From: Actinomadura rubrisoli
GTDB taxonomy: Bacteria; Actinomycetota; Actinomycetes; Streptosporangiales; Streptosporangiaceae
DNA length: 43,511 nt
Direction: 5' to 3'
Assembly (NCBI RefSeq): GCF_004349215.1
Contig: NZ_SMKU01000034.1
Coordinates: forward strand, 1 to 43,511
Shown here: positions 42,479 to 43,511 of the stretch, piece by piece
Numbering within the stretch: the stretch's first letter is position 1
Layout of the letters: every line of letters begins with the position of its first letter
The notes under the pieces: model-generated
What the model was told of the DNA's origin: nothing
Seen by the model: the letters and a program-made list of their open reading frames with translations, nothing else
The model's database searches: none
Program-made: the position numbers and the translations under genes

Positions 42479-42679
42479 AGCAAGGTGAGCCGGAACGGCC
42501 GACTCTGCAGAACTGGCGATATCCGATTCGCCCGACGTCGCTCAATCCGATCGCGCCCGCCCACGTTTACGTGACCTTAGGGAAGGACATGGGCATCGGC
42601 AAGGCATGCCTGAACGATCGGTGGATTGCTCCGGCCGCCGAAAGTGAACGGGTCGAACTCCGGCTGGAGATCGTGGCTG

Positions 42680-43239
42680 TCAGGCGGTAAGGGCGTAACC
42701 GTCCTGGTAGCGGTTGTGGTGAACGCGGCGGCGTTCCTGGGCGAGGTGGTAGTCCCAGAAGGCAGGAAGATCTGCGGAGGCGATCAGGGCGCGGAGCTTG
42801 AGGATAGCCTCGGCGCCCGCCAGGTCCCATCTCGCGCCGGTGATTTCGAGGCGGTCGCCGACAATACGACGAACTGTTCCTTCGATGACTCCGGTGGCGA
42901 TCGGCCACCAGCCTGCGCTGGTGCCCGGGCTCCACCCACCGCCGGACCACGCCGTCGGCACCGATCACCCCGACGTGATCCGCTCCAGCACGACCTGCTC
43001 CGACGCGATCGCGGCGGGCCTCCAGCACGACCTGCTGCTCGCGCAGCGCCCGCAGATCCAGGTGCGCCTGAAGTAGCTGGCGTTGCAGCTCACGTCCGTG
43101 TTCGGTGAGCATCTCCTCCAGGAGGGTCATGAGTGAGTGACGCGGTCGCCGGATCGGTGAGCTGTCCGACGAGACAGTTGAATATGCTGGCCGCGACCGC
43201 AAAGCAGTCAGCGGCGACGGCTGTGTCATACGGTGCCAT
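42680..43239 (-). pseudogene. ISKra4-family transposase with internal deletion
   Basis: The N-terminus from ATG 43239 (YDTAVAADCFAVAASIFNCL, LTDPATASLT) shifts frame near 43130 into GRELQRQLLQAHLDLRALRE and [16 protein letters not shown]. Then, near 42925, it jumps straight to the C-terminal block [30 protein letters not shown] and [17 protein letters not shown] in another frame. The central catalytic part (over half of a normal transposase) is missing. Bases 42479-42679 between this and the pentapeptide gene show no gene. Confidence 0.8.
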
Positions 43240-43279
43240 CGCAGGGCTCTTCTTCCCGGCGCGGTTCGATTTTGGTTGG

Positions 43280-43511
43280 TTACTTATGAACCTGCCGGGA
43301 GAAGAGGCCGGCCACAATCACCCGCGCGGTGACGAGGCGATGCCGCCCCCTTCCCGGGTTTCGCCCTTCCACCCATCCCGCGCCCTGCCCGCCCATCTCG
43401 CGCGCCACCTGATCGGTCACCGCGAACAGCCCCGGCCCGTCCTCACGCACCCAGCCGCGCTCGACCAGCCGCTTGAGCTTGGACCGCAGCCCCTCCCGTT
43501 TGGCCGCCTCA
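43280..43511 (-). CDS. Partial winged-helix-like protein at the window edge
   Basis: The frame is open to the right edge and ends with TAA at 43280-43282. It reads KREGLRSKLKRLVERGWVRE then GLFAVTDQVAREMGG, the pattern of a short winged-helix region with a basic recognition helix. It is on the same strand as and directly upstream of the transposase remnant, so it may be an accessory gene of that element. The N-terminus lies outside the window. Confidence 0.45.
   Translation of the reverse strand, partial: EAAKREGLRSKLKRLVERGWVREDGPGLFAVTDQVAREMGGQGAGWVEGRNPGRGRHRLVTARVIVAGLFSRQVHK

Overview
The window is high-GC actinomycete chromosome. It has GTG and TTG starts, long open antisense frames, a conservon-type signalling operon, DUF574 and DUF742 proteins and a PolA without obvious proofreading residues. 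A Thermomonosporaceae-like host (Actinomadura or a relative) is plausible, but the sequence alone does not prove the genus.

Bases 1-25363 look like intact, ordered chromosome. From left to right: an MFS transporter, a secreted phosphodiester-glycosidase-like protein facing it, and an OmpR-type two-component pair. Next is a compact redox/adenylation cluster (4928-12932). One minus-strand run carries a flavin oxidoreductase, an alpha-hydroxy-acid oxidase, an unusual cytochrome P450 and a cation:proton antiporter; upstream lie an acyl-adenylating enzyme and a divergent sulfotransferase-family gene. Two matching sets of 11-bp direct repeats sit before the two minus-strand transcription units (10509-10540 and 12170-12202), so the cluster may be one regulon. 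No carrier protein or polyketide/peptide synthase is present, so the product cannot be named. Then come polA, a GAF-PP2C phosphatase coupled to a DUF574 methyltransferase, a secreted M28 peptidase, a four-gene conservon (kinase-like, roadblock, DUF742, GTPase), and a TetR regulator facing an acyl-CoA dehydrogenase across a clear operator.

Bases 25364-43511 are different: short genes, lower GC in places, many frameshifts and truncations, and genes typical of phages, integrative elements and insertion sequences. The first part (25500-34556) has phage/AICE-type cargo: a zinc-ribbon protein, DUF6221, a nucleotidyltransferase fused to a T4-Pnkp-like phosphatase, an excisionase-like HTH protein, an initiator-tRNA-like gene, GNAT remnants, HNH and a terminase large subunit that has lost its Walker A part. 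At about 34556 the terminase runs directly into conjugation-type sequence, including a 1030-residue TrbL/VirB6-like membrane protein. The right part (38200-43511) is an insertion-sequence graveyard (IS481-, IS21- and ISKra4-like remnants). It holds an intact 4-hydroxymandelate-synthase/HPPD-like gene joined to a 5' stub of a hydroxymandelate-oxidase-like gene, a small lipoprotein and a membrane-anchored pentapeptide-repeat protein.

Two things deserve most attention. One is the putative co-regulated oxidative/adenylation cluster with its SARP- or OmpR-like direct repeats. The other is the association of an RNA-repair-like fusion enzyme with a divergent initiator tRNA whose anticodon loop and T arm differ from the usual form. 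Many frameshifts in the right part fall at or near short G or C runs, so sequencing error should be excluded before those genes are called dead.
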